The notes under the pieces: generated by a model
The model's input: the letters and a program-made list of their open reading frames with translations, nothing else
The model's database searches: none
Told to the model about the DNA's origin: nothing
In this document: positions 1-5,444 of the stretch, piece after piece
Layout of the letters: every line of letters begins with the position of its first letter
Position numbering within the stretch: the first letter of the stretch is position 1
DNA from: Verrucomicrobiota bacterium
GTDB lineage: Bacteria; Verrucomicrobiota; Verrucomicrobiia; Limisphaerales; DSYF01
Direction of reading: 5' to 3'
NCBI GenBank assembly: GCA_025457725.1
Contig: JALOTU010000098.1
Coordinates: forward strand, 1-7,396
Length of the DNA: 7,396 nucleotides
Translations under genes and position numbers: made by a program

Positions 1-631
1 GCCAGCCGGCGCCCTGCGCCAGTTCCAGGAAATAGCTGTCGTCGCCCACCAGATCCCCGTCAATGCGACGCACACCCGCATTGGTCAGGATTCCGACCAA
101 ACCCGACAGGCCCTCCCCGCCACTGCGCTTCTGCCAGTCGGCCCCAAAGCTGGGATCTCCGCGGCCGTAGACGATGACGTCACCCGCGATCACACCCTGC
201 GCATTCGGTCTTGCGGTCGATCGGAGGTCGGTGTGAATTCGGTAATCCGGCCCCAATTGCTCCAGCACCAGCGCGGCGGTGAACAGTTTGGCGTTGGAGG
301 CGGGTTGAAAGAACTTATGGGCGTTGAACTCGAACAGGGTCCTGCCCGTGGCCAGGGAAACCACCTGGACGCCCCACTCGCCATTGGCGAAGCGTGGCTG
401 CGCAACCCTGGATCGCATCTGCTGCTGCCAGTGAACAAGCTGCGCGGGGTTCGACACGTCGGCTCCACTCACGGGGAGCCCTCCGGCAAGCACGAGCCAC
501 AGGATCAACCGGACGGCCGCCAGGCGGCGCCGGGGAGGAAAGCCGCCCCATCCGAACACAGCGATGCAGGCCGGCTTGACCCATCCCCAAAGCGGTTCCA
601 AGACATTCATTTCAAACCCATTGGGCTTCAT
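1..631 (-). CDS. dacB: D-alanyl-D-alanine carboxypeptidase/endopeptidase, peptidase family S13 (PBP4/DacB type), C-terminus beyond window
   Basis: This is the N-terminal 210 codons of a penicillin-binding peptidase; the frame stays open to base 1, so the rest lies outside the window. S13 enzymes act in the periplasm on peptidoglycan stem peptides, removing the terminal D-Ala or cutting cross-links. The catalytic SxxK tetrad is seen as S112-N-A-K115 within 'PASNAKLFTAA', followed by 'GRGDPSF' (156-162) and 'GDLVGDDSYF' (192-201), both typical of the N-terminal half of the family. The later SxN and KTG motifs would fall outside the window. Residues 34-57 (RRR then a Leu/Val-rich stretch ending VSGA) look like a signal peptide with probable cleavage after A57. 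The ATG at 631 is preferred because AGAAGG lies five bases upstream; an in-frame ATG at 610 has a weaker ribosome binding site and would shorten the long N-region. It is divergent from the 71-residue gene. The family call is strong; the exact start is less certain. Confidence 0.9.
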   Translation of the reverse strand, partial: MKPNGFEMNVLEPLWGWVKPACIAVFGWGGFPPRRRLAAVRLILWLVLAGGLPVSGADVSNPAQLVHWQQQMRSRVAQPRFANGEWGVQVVSLATGRTLFEFNAHKFFQPASNAKLFTAALVLEQLGPDYRIHTDLRSTARPNAQGVIAGDVIVYGRGDPSFGADWQKRSGGEGLSGLVGILTNAGVRRIDGDLVGDDSYFLELAQGAGW

Positions 632-837
632 GGCGACCTTCTGTCCACATTTTCCTTGAGGATTGACCCGGGTTGTCGCCTTTTGCGAGAAGGTTTTCAT
701 TCTTGCGGAAGTGTGGCAACTTCTCGGAAGCCGGAGCCGGGGTGTTGCGGAGGCAGGTGTTTTTCGGTTGCGTGCGGCGCTTGCTGGTGCATAGTTGCGC
801 GCGAAACTTGATCCAAACCCAGATCCAGGTGTTGAAG
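632..837. other. Divergent intergenic region
   Basis: About 206 bp between the divergent dacB-like gene and the 71-residue gene, so promoters for both are expected here. The best plus-strand candidate I can see is TTGCGT at 768-773 with CATAGT at 790-795 (16-base spacer). It is only a partial match to a sigma-70 promoter and is not strong evidence. No convincing minus-strand promoter stands out. No tRNA-like or repeat structure is visible. A plus-strand reading frame extends upstream to a possible ATG at 673, but its translation is Cys/Arg/Phe-rich and lacks the character of the downstream protein, so I treat it as noncoding. Confidence 0.5.
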
Positions 838-1053
838 ATGGACCAGAATACTTCGGGAGACGATCTGCTGAAGAACTCCTCGCTGTACCGGGAGTTCCAG
901 GCGGAGCGCGACGAGATTCTCAAGCACAAGTGGCTGGAATCCGAGAAACTTGGCTGCGACATCGGGTTTGAGTCCGCCCTGACCGATTGGATCGTCAAAC
1001 ACCGCAGCAAGTGGCGTCGCGGCCGGCTGCAACCCAAGCCGAAATCGGATTAG
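838..1053 (+). CDS. Small conserved-looking protein of unknown function, 71 aa
   Basis: I cannot assign a function. The 71-residue product is charged, soluble and predicted largely helical, with no signal peptide or membrane segment. Its core (residues 17-61) reads YREFQAERDEILKHKW, then SEK, a D-I-G-F-E-x-A stretch and WIVKHRSKWRRG, an ordered pattern of Trp, His and acidic/basic residues that looks like a conserved module rather than a chance frame. The His-Lys-Trp ... Ser-Glu ... Asp-Ile-Gly ... Ala pattern faintly recalls a helical segment I associate with DUF4032 proteins; this is from memory and weak. The basic tail (RRGRLQPKPKSD) could contact nucleic acid, but that is speculation. ATG 838 is chosen because the protein-like composition begins there; AGG about ten bases upstream is a weak ribosome binding site. 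The stop lies 57 bases before pyrR on the same strand, so the two may share a transcript. Confidence 0.7.
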   Translation: MDQNTSGDDLLKNSSLYREFQAERDEILKHKWLESEKLGCDIGFESALTDWIVKHRSKWRRGRLQPKPKSD

Positions 1054-1078
1054 CTCCAACGGGTCCGTGGCCGTTTAA

Positions 1079-1098
1079 GGCAGTCCTGTGAGGCTGCC
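1079..1098 (+). promoter_or_regulatory. PyrR-binding RNA hairpin in the pyrR leader
   Basis: Bases 1082-1095 read AGTCCTGTGAGGCT, matching every position of the PyrR binding-loop consensus known from Bacillus pyr attenuators (ARUCCNGNGAGGYU). The flanking GGCAG (1079-1083) and CTGCC (1094-1098) pair to make a five-base-pair lower stem around it, with CC/GG (1085-1086 with 1092-1093) as an upper stem, as in the known element. The hairpin ends directly before AAAGG (1099-1103), the likely ribosome binding site of pyrR. No intrinsic terminator with a T-run lies between it and the start codon, so control at translation initiation is more likely than transcription attenuation. A competing small hairpin, TGCC-AAA-GGCA (1095-1105), would mask the ribosome binding site and excludes the PyrR stem. 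The sequence match is direct; the mechanism is inference. Confidence 0.85.
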
Positions 1099-1110
1099 AA
1101 AGGCAATTTG

Positions 1111-1701
1111 ATGAATACCTCCGCCCCAGGTGAGCCCAGCGCATCACCAGACACTCCCGCCTCGGGAGTCCTTATCCTCACCGCCACCGCCATCCACCGG
1201 GCATTAAACCGCATTGCCCACGAAATCGCCGAGCGCAACGAAGACAGTCACAACGTCGTCCTGCTCGGCATCCAATCGGGCGGCGCCCCCCTCTCCGCCC
1301 GGCTTGCCGGTCTCCTGGAGGGGATTTGGCATCATCCGGTGCCCCGGGGGGTGCTCGACATCGCCATGCACCGCGACGACCTGGACCAACGGTTTGCCCC
1401 CGCGGTGCTTCCCACCTCCATCCCCTGCGATGTCACCGGCCGGGTCGTCGTGCTGGTGGATGATGTGCTCTTCAGCGGACGGACCATCCGCGCCGCCATG
1501 GATGCGCTCAATGATTTCGGCCGGCCCGCAAGCATCCAGCTCGCCGCCCTGGTGGATCGCGGTCATCGGGAACTGCCGATCAAGGCGGATTTCGTGGGCA
1601 AGAACATTCCGACCTCGATGACCGACAAGGTGCGGGTGCGACTCAAGGAGGCCCAGGGAACGGATGAGGTGGTGATCGAGCAGGGAGGAACCCGGGCATG
1701 A
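1111..1701 (+). CDS. pyrR: Bifunctional pyr operon regulator / uracil phosphoribosyltransferase PyrR
   Basis: PyrR binds pyr mRNA when UMP is high and represses the pyrimidine genes; many members also make UMP from uracil and PRPP. The 196-residue product follows the family throughout: AIHRALNRIAHEIAERN (28-43), LDIAMHRDDL (82-91), the PRPP-binding loop VVVLVDDVLFSGRT (112-125), and SIQLAALVDRGHRELPIKAD followed by GKNIPTS (141-169). It is about 16 residues longer at the N-terminus than the Bacillus protein (about 180 aa). Positions matching the Bacillus residues tied to RNA binding are mostly kept (Arg34, His37 and Arg42; Asn33 replaces Thr18). The usual Thr-Arg-Gly of the pyrophosphate loop is Ser-Gly-Gly here (56-58), which might weaken catalysis. 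ATG 1111 is chosen because AAAGG lies seven bases upstream. It overlaps pyrB by four bases and follows a PyrR-binding hairpin, so autogenous control is likely. Confidence 0.95.
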   Translation: MNTSAPGEPSASPDTPASGVLILTATAIHRALNRIAHEIAERNEDSHNVVLLGIQSGGAPLSARLAGLLEGIWHHPVPRGVLDIAMHRDDLDQRFAPAVLPTSIPCDVTGRVVVLVDDVLFSGRTIRAAMDALNDFGRPASIQLAALVDRGHRELPIKADFVGKNIPTSMTDKVRVRLKEAQGTDEVVIEQGGTRA

Positions 1702-2636
1702 GCTGGAACCGCCATCATCTCCTCGACATCGAGTCCCTTTCCGCGGAAGACCTCACCACCATTCTGGACACCGCCATGGCGTTCAAATCCGTCGGGGAAC
1801 GCGCCATCAAGAAGGTGCCGGCTCTGCGCGGCAAGACCGTGGTCAATCTGTTCGTGGAACCGTCCACCCGCACGCGGATCAGCTTCGAATTGTCCGAGCA
1901 GCGCCTGTCCGCCGACATCATCCACTTCAGTGCCGAGGCCTCCTCGCTCAAAAAGGGGGAGACGCTGAAGGACACCGCGCAGACCCTGCAGGCGTTGAAT
2001 GCGGACTTCATCGTGATCCGTCACAGCGCCAGTGGCGCGCCGCATTTTCTGTCGCGCGTTCTGAATGCGCACGTCATCAACGCCGGCGACGGGGCCCACG
2101 AGCACCCGACCCAGGCGCTGCTCGATACGCTGACCATACGCGAGAAGAAGGGCCGCATTGAGGGTCTCAACGTCACCATTCTGGGCGACATCCTCTACAG
2201 TCGCGTGGCCCGCTCCGACATCTGGGCGCTGACCAAGCTGGGGGCCCGGGTCACCCTCTGCGGCCCGTCCACCCTGGTGCCGCGGACGTTCGAGCGGCTC
2301 GGCTGCCGCGTGACGCACAACATGGAGGAGGCCATCCGGGACGCGGATGTGATCAATCTGCTGCGCATCCAGCACGAGCGACAGAGGCGGTCCGCGTTCC
2401 CCAGCCTCAACGAGTACGTCCAGTTGTTCGGCCTCAACAAGCGTCGACTTGCCCTGACCAAACCCGACGCGATGATCATGCACCCGGGTCCGATCAATCG
2501 CGGCGTGGAGATCGACAGCGACATTGCGGACGGCGACCGCTCGGTCATTCTGGAGCAGGTCACCAACGGGTTGGCGGTGCGCATGGCGGTCCTTTTCCTG
2601 ATCAACGGCGGCGGTCCGCAAGAGATTGCCGCCTGA
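1698..2636 (+). CDS. pyrB: Aspartate carbamoyltransferase catalytic subunit
   Basis: Catalyses the committed step of cytosolic de novo pyrimidine synthesis, carbamoyl phosphate plus L-aspartate to N-carbamoyl-L-aspartate. At 312 residues it is a full-length catalytic chain. The carbamoyl-phosphate site is seen as 'EPSTRTR' (S56-T-R-T59), with the mobile-loop lysines in 'SSLKKGETL' (82-90) and Arg108 in 'IVIRHS'. Further family motifs are 'HEHPTQALLD' (134-143), 'LGDILYSRVARS' (162-173), 'LLRIQHER' (221-228), the aspartate-site arginine being Arg223, and 'MHPGPINRGVEI' (261-272). The ATG overlaps the pyrR stop (ATGA), with GGGAGGAA about seven bases upstream, a strong ribosome binding site, so translation is probably coupled to pyrR and shares its UMP-responsive control. 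No regulatory pyrI follows; pyrC, a frequent partner, is also absent, and a lytic transglycosylase comes next. Confidence 0.97.
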   Translation: MSWNRHHLLDIESLSAEDLTTILDTAMAFKSVGERAIKKVPALRGKTVVNLFVEPSTRTRISFELSEQRLSADIIHFSAEASSLKKGETLKDTAQTLQALNADFIVIRHSASGAPHFLSRVLNAHVINAGDGAHEHPTQALLDTLTIREKKGRIEGLNVTILGDILYSRVARSDIWALTKLGARVTLCGPSTLVPRTFERLGCRVTHNMEEAIRDADVINLLRIQHERQRRSAFPSLNEYVQLFGLNKRRLALTKPDAMIMHPGPINRGVEIDSDIADGDRSVILEQVTNGLAVRMAVLFLINGGGPQEIAA

Positions 2637-2649
2637 GCTGTCGGGCCCG

Positions 2650-3195
2650 ATGCGACGCACGCCGGCCATCTTGTGGGTTGCGCTGCTGGCGGCGGCGGGC
2701 CTCGCCGGTCATGCCTGGTGGCGGCAGGCCCGGCTGGAGCGGAGCCAGGACGAAGTGATCCGGAGGGCCGCGGCGCAATACAAGGTTGACCCGGCACTGG
2801 TCAAGGCGGTGGTCTGGCGCGAGAGCCGGTTCGATTCCCAAGCCCGCGGTTCCGCCGGCGAACTCGGGCTGATGCAACTCCAGGAAATTGCCGCCCAGGA
2901 GTGGGCGGATGCCGAGCGGATCCCGGCCTTCCGACACGCGCACTGCCTCGACGCGACGACCAACATCCTGGCGGGCACCTTCTACCTGGGCAAACTGCTG
3001 CAGCGCTACCGGCACACAGATGATCCGATTCCCTACGCGCTGGCCGATTACAATGCCGGCCGCGCCAACGTATTGAGGTGGATTGAGGGCAGGGGAGCAA
3101 CCAACAGCACCGTGTTCATCGAACAAATCGGGTTTCCCCTGACGCGACGGTATGTCATCGAGGTGATGAGACGTTCCAAACGCTATCGCTTCTGA
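2650..3195 (+). CDS. Membrane-anchored lytic transglycosylase, SLT (GH23) domain
   Basis: Predicted to cleave the MurNAc-GlcNAc bond of peptidoglycan on the outer face of the inner membrane, forming 1,6-anhydroMurNAc ends. The 181-residue product has an N-terminal hydrophobic segment (about 5-24) after MRRT, with no lipobox Cys, so it is a signal anchor or signal peptide rather than a lipoprotein. The SLT domain follows: 'VVWRESRFD' with catalytic Glu58, 'GELGLMQL' (70-77) and 'ALADYNAG' (130-137). This is a small, single-domain member close to the C-terminal domain of Slt70. ATG 2650 lies 13 bases after pyrB; an in-frame TTG at 2626 would overlap pyrB but adds residues that do not look like a signal sequence. 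Spacing suggests it is read from the pyr transcript, although no metabolic link is obvious. The 36 bases after its stop, before the convergent DUF374 gene, contain only a short G/C stem without a T-run. Confidence 0.9.
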   Translation: MRRTPAILWVALLAAAGLAGHAWWRQARLERSQDEVIRRAAAQYKVDPALVKAVVWRESRFDSQARGSAGELGLMQLQEIAAQEWADAERIPAFRHAHCLDATTNILAGTFYLGKLLQRYRHTDDPIPYALADYNAGRANVLRWIEGRGATNSTVFIEQIGFPLTRRYVIEVMRRSKRYRF

Positions 3196-3231
3196 GGGGG
3201 CCTCTCCATCCCCTTCCCACACCGCGCGCTT

Positions 3232-3957
3232 TCAATCCTCGGTGATGGACATCATCGTCTCTTCCAGTTGCAGCCGGAGCCGCTCGCGTTCGGAATCATC
3301 CGCTTCCCGCGGCACCCGGAGCGGCGGCCGTGCCTCCACGTCGCAGCGCGCAAAGGGAATGGGGATCTGGAACCGGTCCCAGCTCCTGATCCGGATCTTC
3401 CAATTCAGGCGGTAGGAGAACGGAATGATGGGCAGCCCGGTGATCTGCGCCAGCGAGATGATGCCCGGCTGCACCTTGTAGCACGGGCCGCGAGGCCCGT
3501 CGGGGGTGATGGCCAGATCGTAACCCCGCTCCGCCCAGCGCGTCATTTCCAGCAGGGCCTGACGTCCACGGCGGCTGGAGGAGCCGCGCACCGGCTGCAC
3601 GCGAAAGCCCTCCAGCACCGCGCTCAGAAACGCCCCGTCCCGGCTGGCGCTGACCATGGCCGCCAGGCCGCGGGTGTTGACGCGGGGACCGGCATAATCG
3701 AAATACGCATCCAGACACAGCGCCAGGCGGTTATGCCAGCAGGCGTAAATCGCCTGGCCTACCGGCGGGGTGTCGAAGAAGCCGGAGTGGTCATGGATTC
3801 GAAACCGCACCGTTGAGGAAAGGGCTTTGAGGCTGAGCACCAGCAGCAGAGCCGCGGCCCGCTGCCGGTTTCCGGGCCGATGCGGCACAACCACCCCGGG
3901 CTTGGACACGTGGGGCAGGACGCCCGGGACGGGATTGGGTTCAGGGATCTCCGCCAT
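3232..3957 (-). CDS. DUF374 family lysophospholipid acyltransferase-like protein
   Basis: Members of this family are related to LpxL/PlsC-type acyltransferases and are thought to transfer acyl chains to lipid A or other envelope lipids; the substrate here is unknown. The 241-residue product shows the family signatures in order: 'YACWHNRLAL' with His75 as the likely catalytic base (71-80), 'VSASRDGAFL' (102-111), 'VRGSSSRRGRQALLEM' (123-138), and 'AITPDGPRGPCYKVQPG' (149-165), the most diagnostic stretch, followed by 'TGLPIIPFSY' (173-182). The first 30 residues are Pro-rich and precede a hydrophobic helix (about 34-49), a likely membrane association site. The start ATG at 3957 shares its A with the last base of the ruvA stop (TGATG) and has AAAGGG five bases upstream, within ruvA, so translational coupling to ruvA is likely. 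A TTG at 3960 is too close to the ribosome binding site. Confidence 0.9.
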   Translation of the reverse strand: MAEIPEPNPVPGVLPHVSKPGVVVPHRPGNRQRAAALLLVLSLKALSSTVRFRIHDHSGFFDTPPVGQAIYACWHNRLALCLDAYFDYAGPRVNTRGLAAMVSASRDGAFLSAVLEGFRVQPVRGSSSRRGRQALLEMTRWAERGYDLAITPDGPRGPCYKVQPGIISLAQITGLPIIPFSYRLNWKIRIRSWDRFQIPIPFARCDVEARPPLRVPREADDSERERLRLQLEETMMSITED

Positions 3958-4562
3958 CAAGACCCTTTCTTGAGGCAGGCGCGCACAACATCTTCCAGCC
4001 CGGCCTGCTCCCCCAGCATCGCAACCGCCTTGCGGACGGATTCGTGCGCCTCCGGCTGCTTGAATCCCAGCGCGATCAAAGCCAGCACCGCGTCGTTGAT
4101 CATCTGGTCCGCATCCGACAACGCCCGGCGTTCGCTGGTGGCCTCCCAGGCTCCCGCCGCCCCGATCTTGTCCTTCAATTCGACCACGATCCGCTCGGCG
4201 GTTTTGCGGCCCAGGCCGGAGATTTGGGACAGGGCTTTGACGTCGGCCGAAGCCACCGCGCCGCGAAACGCGGTCACACTCATGCCGCTGAGCACATTCA
4301 GGGCGATCTTGGGGCCGATGCCGCTGACCGTGTTGACCAGCAGCCGGAACAGATCGCGTTCCCCGGCCGAGCTGAAGCCGTACAACACGTGGGCATCCTC
4401 GCGCACCGCCAGGTGGGTGAGCAAATGCACCTCCTGCCCGGGTTGCGGCAGCTTGTTGTACGAGGAGAGCGGGATGAGGACTTCATAGCCCACACCGTTG
4501 ACCTCCACGATGGCCTGCGTGGGGAGCGCCTCGACGAGTTTTCCATGCAAGAACGTGATCAT
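3957..4562 (-). CDS. ruvA: Holliday junction branch migration protein RuvA
   Basis: RuvA binds four-way DNA junctions as a tetramer and loads the RuvB helicase, driving branch migration in recombinational repair. The 201-residue length matches the family. Domain I, an OB fold, covers about residues 1-63 ('MITFLHGKLVE', 'GVGYEVLIP'), and the acidic pin residues Glu55 and Asp56 that hold junction strands apart are present in 'LAVREDAHVLYGF'. Two helix-hairpin-helix motifs follow at 'SGIGPKIALNVLSG' (80-93) and 'SGLGRKTAERIVVELK' (115-130). After a flexible linker (about 133-150), domain III ('DAVLALIALGFKQPEA', 157-172) would contact RuvB. No clear ribosome binding site is seen before ATG 4562. 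It lies 48 bases downstream of ruvC on the same strand and overlaps the DUF374 start by one base. ruvB must be elsewhere. Confidence 0.97.
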   Translation of the reverse strand: MITFLHGKLVEALPTQAIVEVNGVGYEVLIPLSSYNKLPQPGQEVHLLTHLAVREDAHVLYGFSSAGERDLFRLLVNTVSGIGPKIALNVLSGMSVTAFRGAVASADVKALSQISGLGRKTAERIVVELKDKIGAAGAWEATSERRALSDADQMINDAVLALIALGFKQPEAHESVRKAVAMLGEQAGLEDVVRACLKKGS

Positions 4563-4610
4563 GACGGATTGGGAGTACTCGGATTGGGCCGCGACTCCGG
4601 GTCAGGGAAC

Positions 4611-5222
4611 TTAAAGTGGTTTGGCATTCTTCAAGGCGTATCGCCCCTGTTCCCGGGCGTGGGTCAAGGCCAGGGCCAGCGCGTCGGCGGCATCGGGTTC
4701 CGGCACTTCGTCAAGGTTCAACAGGCGCTGCACCATCTTGGCCACGGCAAGCTTCTGGGCCGCGCCATAACCCACAATGGCCTGCTTCACCTTGCGGGTG
4801 GCAATCTCGTAAATGTCCAAACCGGACTCGGCGATCGCGGCCAGGGCCGCGCCCCGGGCCTCGCCCATGATGATGGCGGTCTGCAGGTTCTGCGCGTAGA
4901 ACAAACCCTCGATCGCACAGACCTCCGGGGAGTGGGAGCGGACAACGTCGCGCAGCGACTGCATGATCTTCACCAGGCAGCGGGAGCGGCGCCAGGCAGC
5001 GGGACACTTGATGGTGCCGGCCGCCACCAACGTCGGCCCGGTCTTCAACAGCCGGATGATTCCATAGCCGGTCCCCCGCAGCGAGGGATCAATGCCCAGG
5101 ACCAGGGAATGCCGGCGTGCGGCGCCTGCTGGCGCCCCCGGGTCGACCGGGGCAGCCAGGCGCCGACCGGAGGCGGCTGTGCGTTGCTGCAGCTGTTGAA
5201 ATTGCGCCGGGGTGATGCCCAC
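4611..5222 (-). CDS. ruvC: Crossover junction endodeoxyribonuclease RuvC with N-terminal extension
   Basis: RuvC is a dimeric, Mg2+-dependent endonuclease that resolves Holliday junctions by symmetric nicking, working with RuvAB. With the start used here (GTG 5222, 203 aa) the four acidic catalytic residues are visible: Asp45 in 'LGIDPSLRGTGYG', Glu105 in 'CAIEGLFY', and Asp177 and Asp180 in 'PDAADALALALTHA'. The stretch 'AQNLQTAIIMGEARGAAL' (110-127) is also typical. Most RuvC proteins start just before the first Asp; here about 40 extra residues precede it, with no ATG, GTG or TTG between GTG 5222 and that point. Other starts are TTG 5264 and GTG 5270; these have a strong GGAGGTG at 5274-5268, well spaced for TTG 5264, whereas GTG 5222 has none. 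I used 5222 because the following 'GITPAQFQQLQQ' looks like an N-terminus, but the longer product is quite possible. Family certain, start uncertain. Confidence 0.93.
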   Translation of the reverse strand: MGITPAQFQQLQQRTAASGRRLAAPVDPGAPAGAARRHSLVLGIDPSLRGTGYGIIRLLKTGPTLVAAGTIKCPAAWRRSRCLVKIMQSLRDVVRSHSPEVCAIEGLFYAQNLQTAIIMGEARGAALAAIAESGLDIYEIATRKVKQAIVGYGAAQKLAVAKMVQRLLNLDEVPEPDAADALALALTHAREQGRYALKNAKPL

Positions 5223-5270
5223 GCGGGAGAATGTGCCTGTGGCTGTAAACCAGCAAAAGGACAAATCCAC

Positions 5271-5444
5271 CTCCCCCGAACCGGGTGGGGCCGCACTGAG
5301 CGCGGCCGGCGTCGGGACACCGGCGCCCTGCCGGGTTCCAGGGCTTGCCGCGCGAAATCAGATTCCCGGGATTTCTGCCCATGAATCCCCTGGCAGGGGG
5401 TCTCACTCAGCGCGTGCCGTCGCAGACGGACCCACCGCCGCGGA
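5271..5444. other. Intergenic region between the exported-protein gene and ruvC
   Basis: About 174 bp read on the minus strand from the end of the exported protein towards ruvC. It must hold the end of the upstream transcript or the ruvC promoter. CCCCT-GGC-AGGGG (5387-5399), extendable by a T-G and an A-T pair to 5385-5401, forms a compact hairpin, but no T-run follows on either strand, so it is not a standard intrinsic terminator. GAAATC (5354-5359) and GATTTC (5370-5375) form another short inverted repeat. GGAGGTG (5274-5268, minus strand) is a strong ribosome-binding-like sequence just before the possible upstream ruvC starts. I see no convincing -35/-10 pair. Confidence 0.4.

Noticed and set aside
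673..837. Upstream ATG extending the 71-residue protein to 126 residues
   Set aside because: The added segment is Cys/Arg/Phe-rich with no protein-like pattern and would leave little room for promoters of the divergent genes.
1058..1075. AACGG/CCGTT hairpin before pyrR as an attenuator terminator
   Set aside because: The stem is only five base pairs and is followed by TAAGG rather than a T-run, so it is not an intrinsic terminator.
1563..2669. Long minus-strand open frame antisense to pyrB (368 codons)
   Set aside because: It mirrors pyrB, which has full-length homology motifs; the antisense product shows no recognisable domain and is a GC-rich shadow frame.
4044..5384. Plus-strand open frame of 446 codons opposite ruvA and ruvC
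   Set aside because: It spans two well-supported genes on the other strand and is Gly/Gln/His-rich, as expected from antisense of GC-rich coding DNA.
5385..5401. CCCCT-GGC-AGGGG hairpin as a terminator for the exported-protein gene
   Set aside because: No T-run follows on either strand; kept only as a noted hairpin in the intergenic entry.
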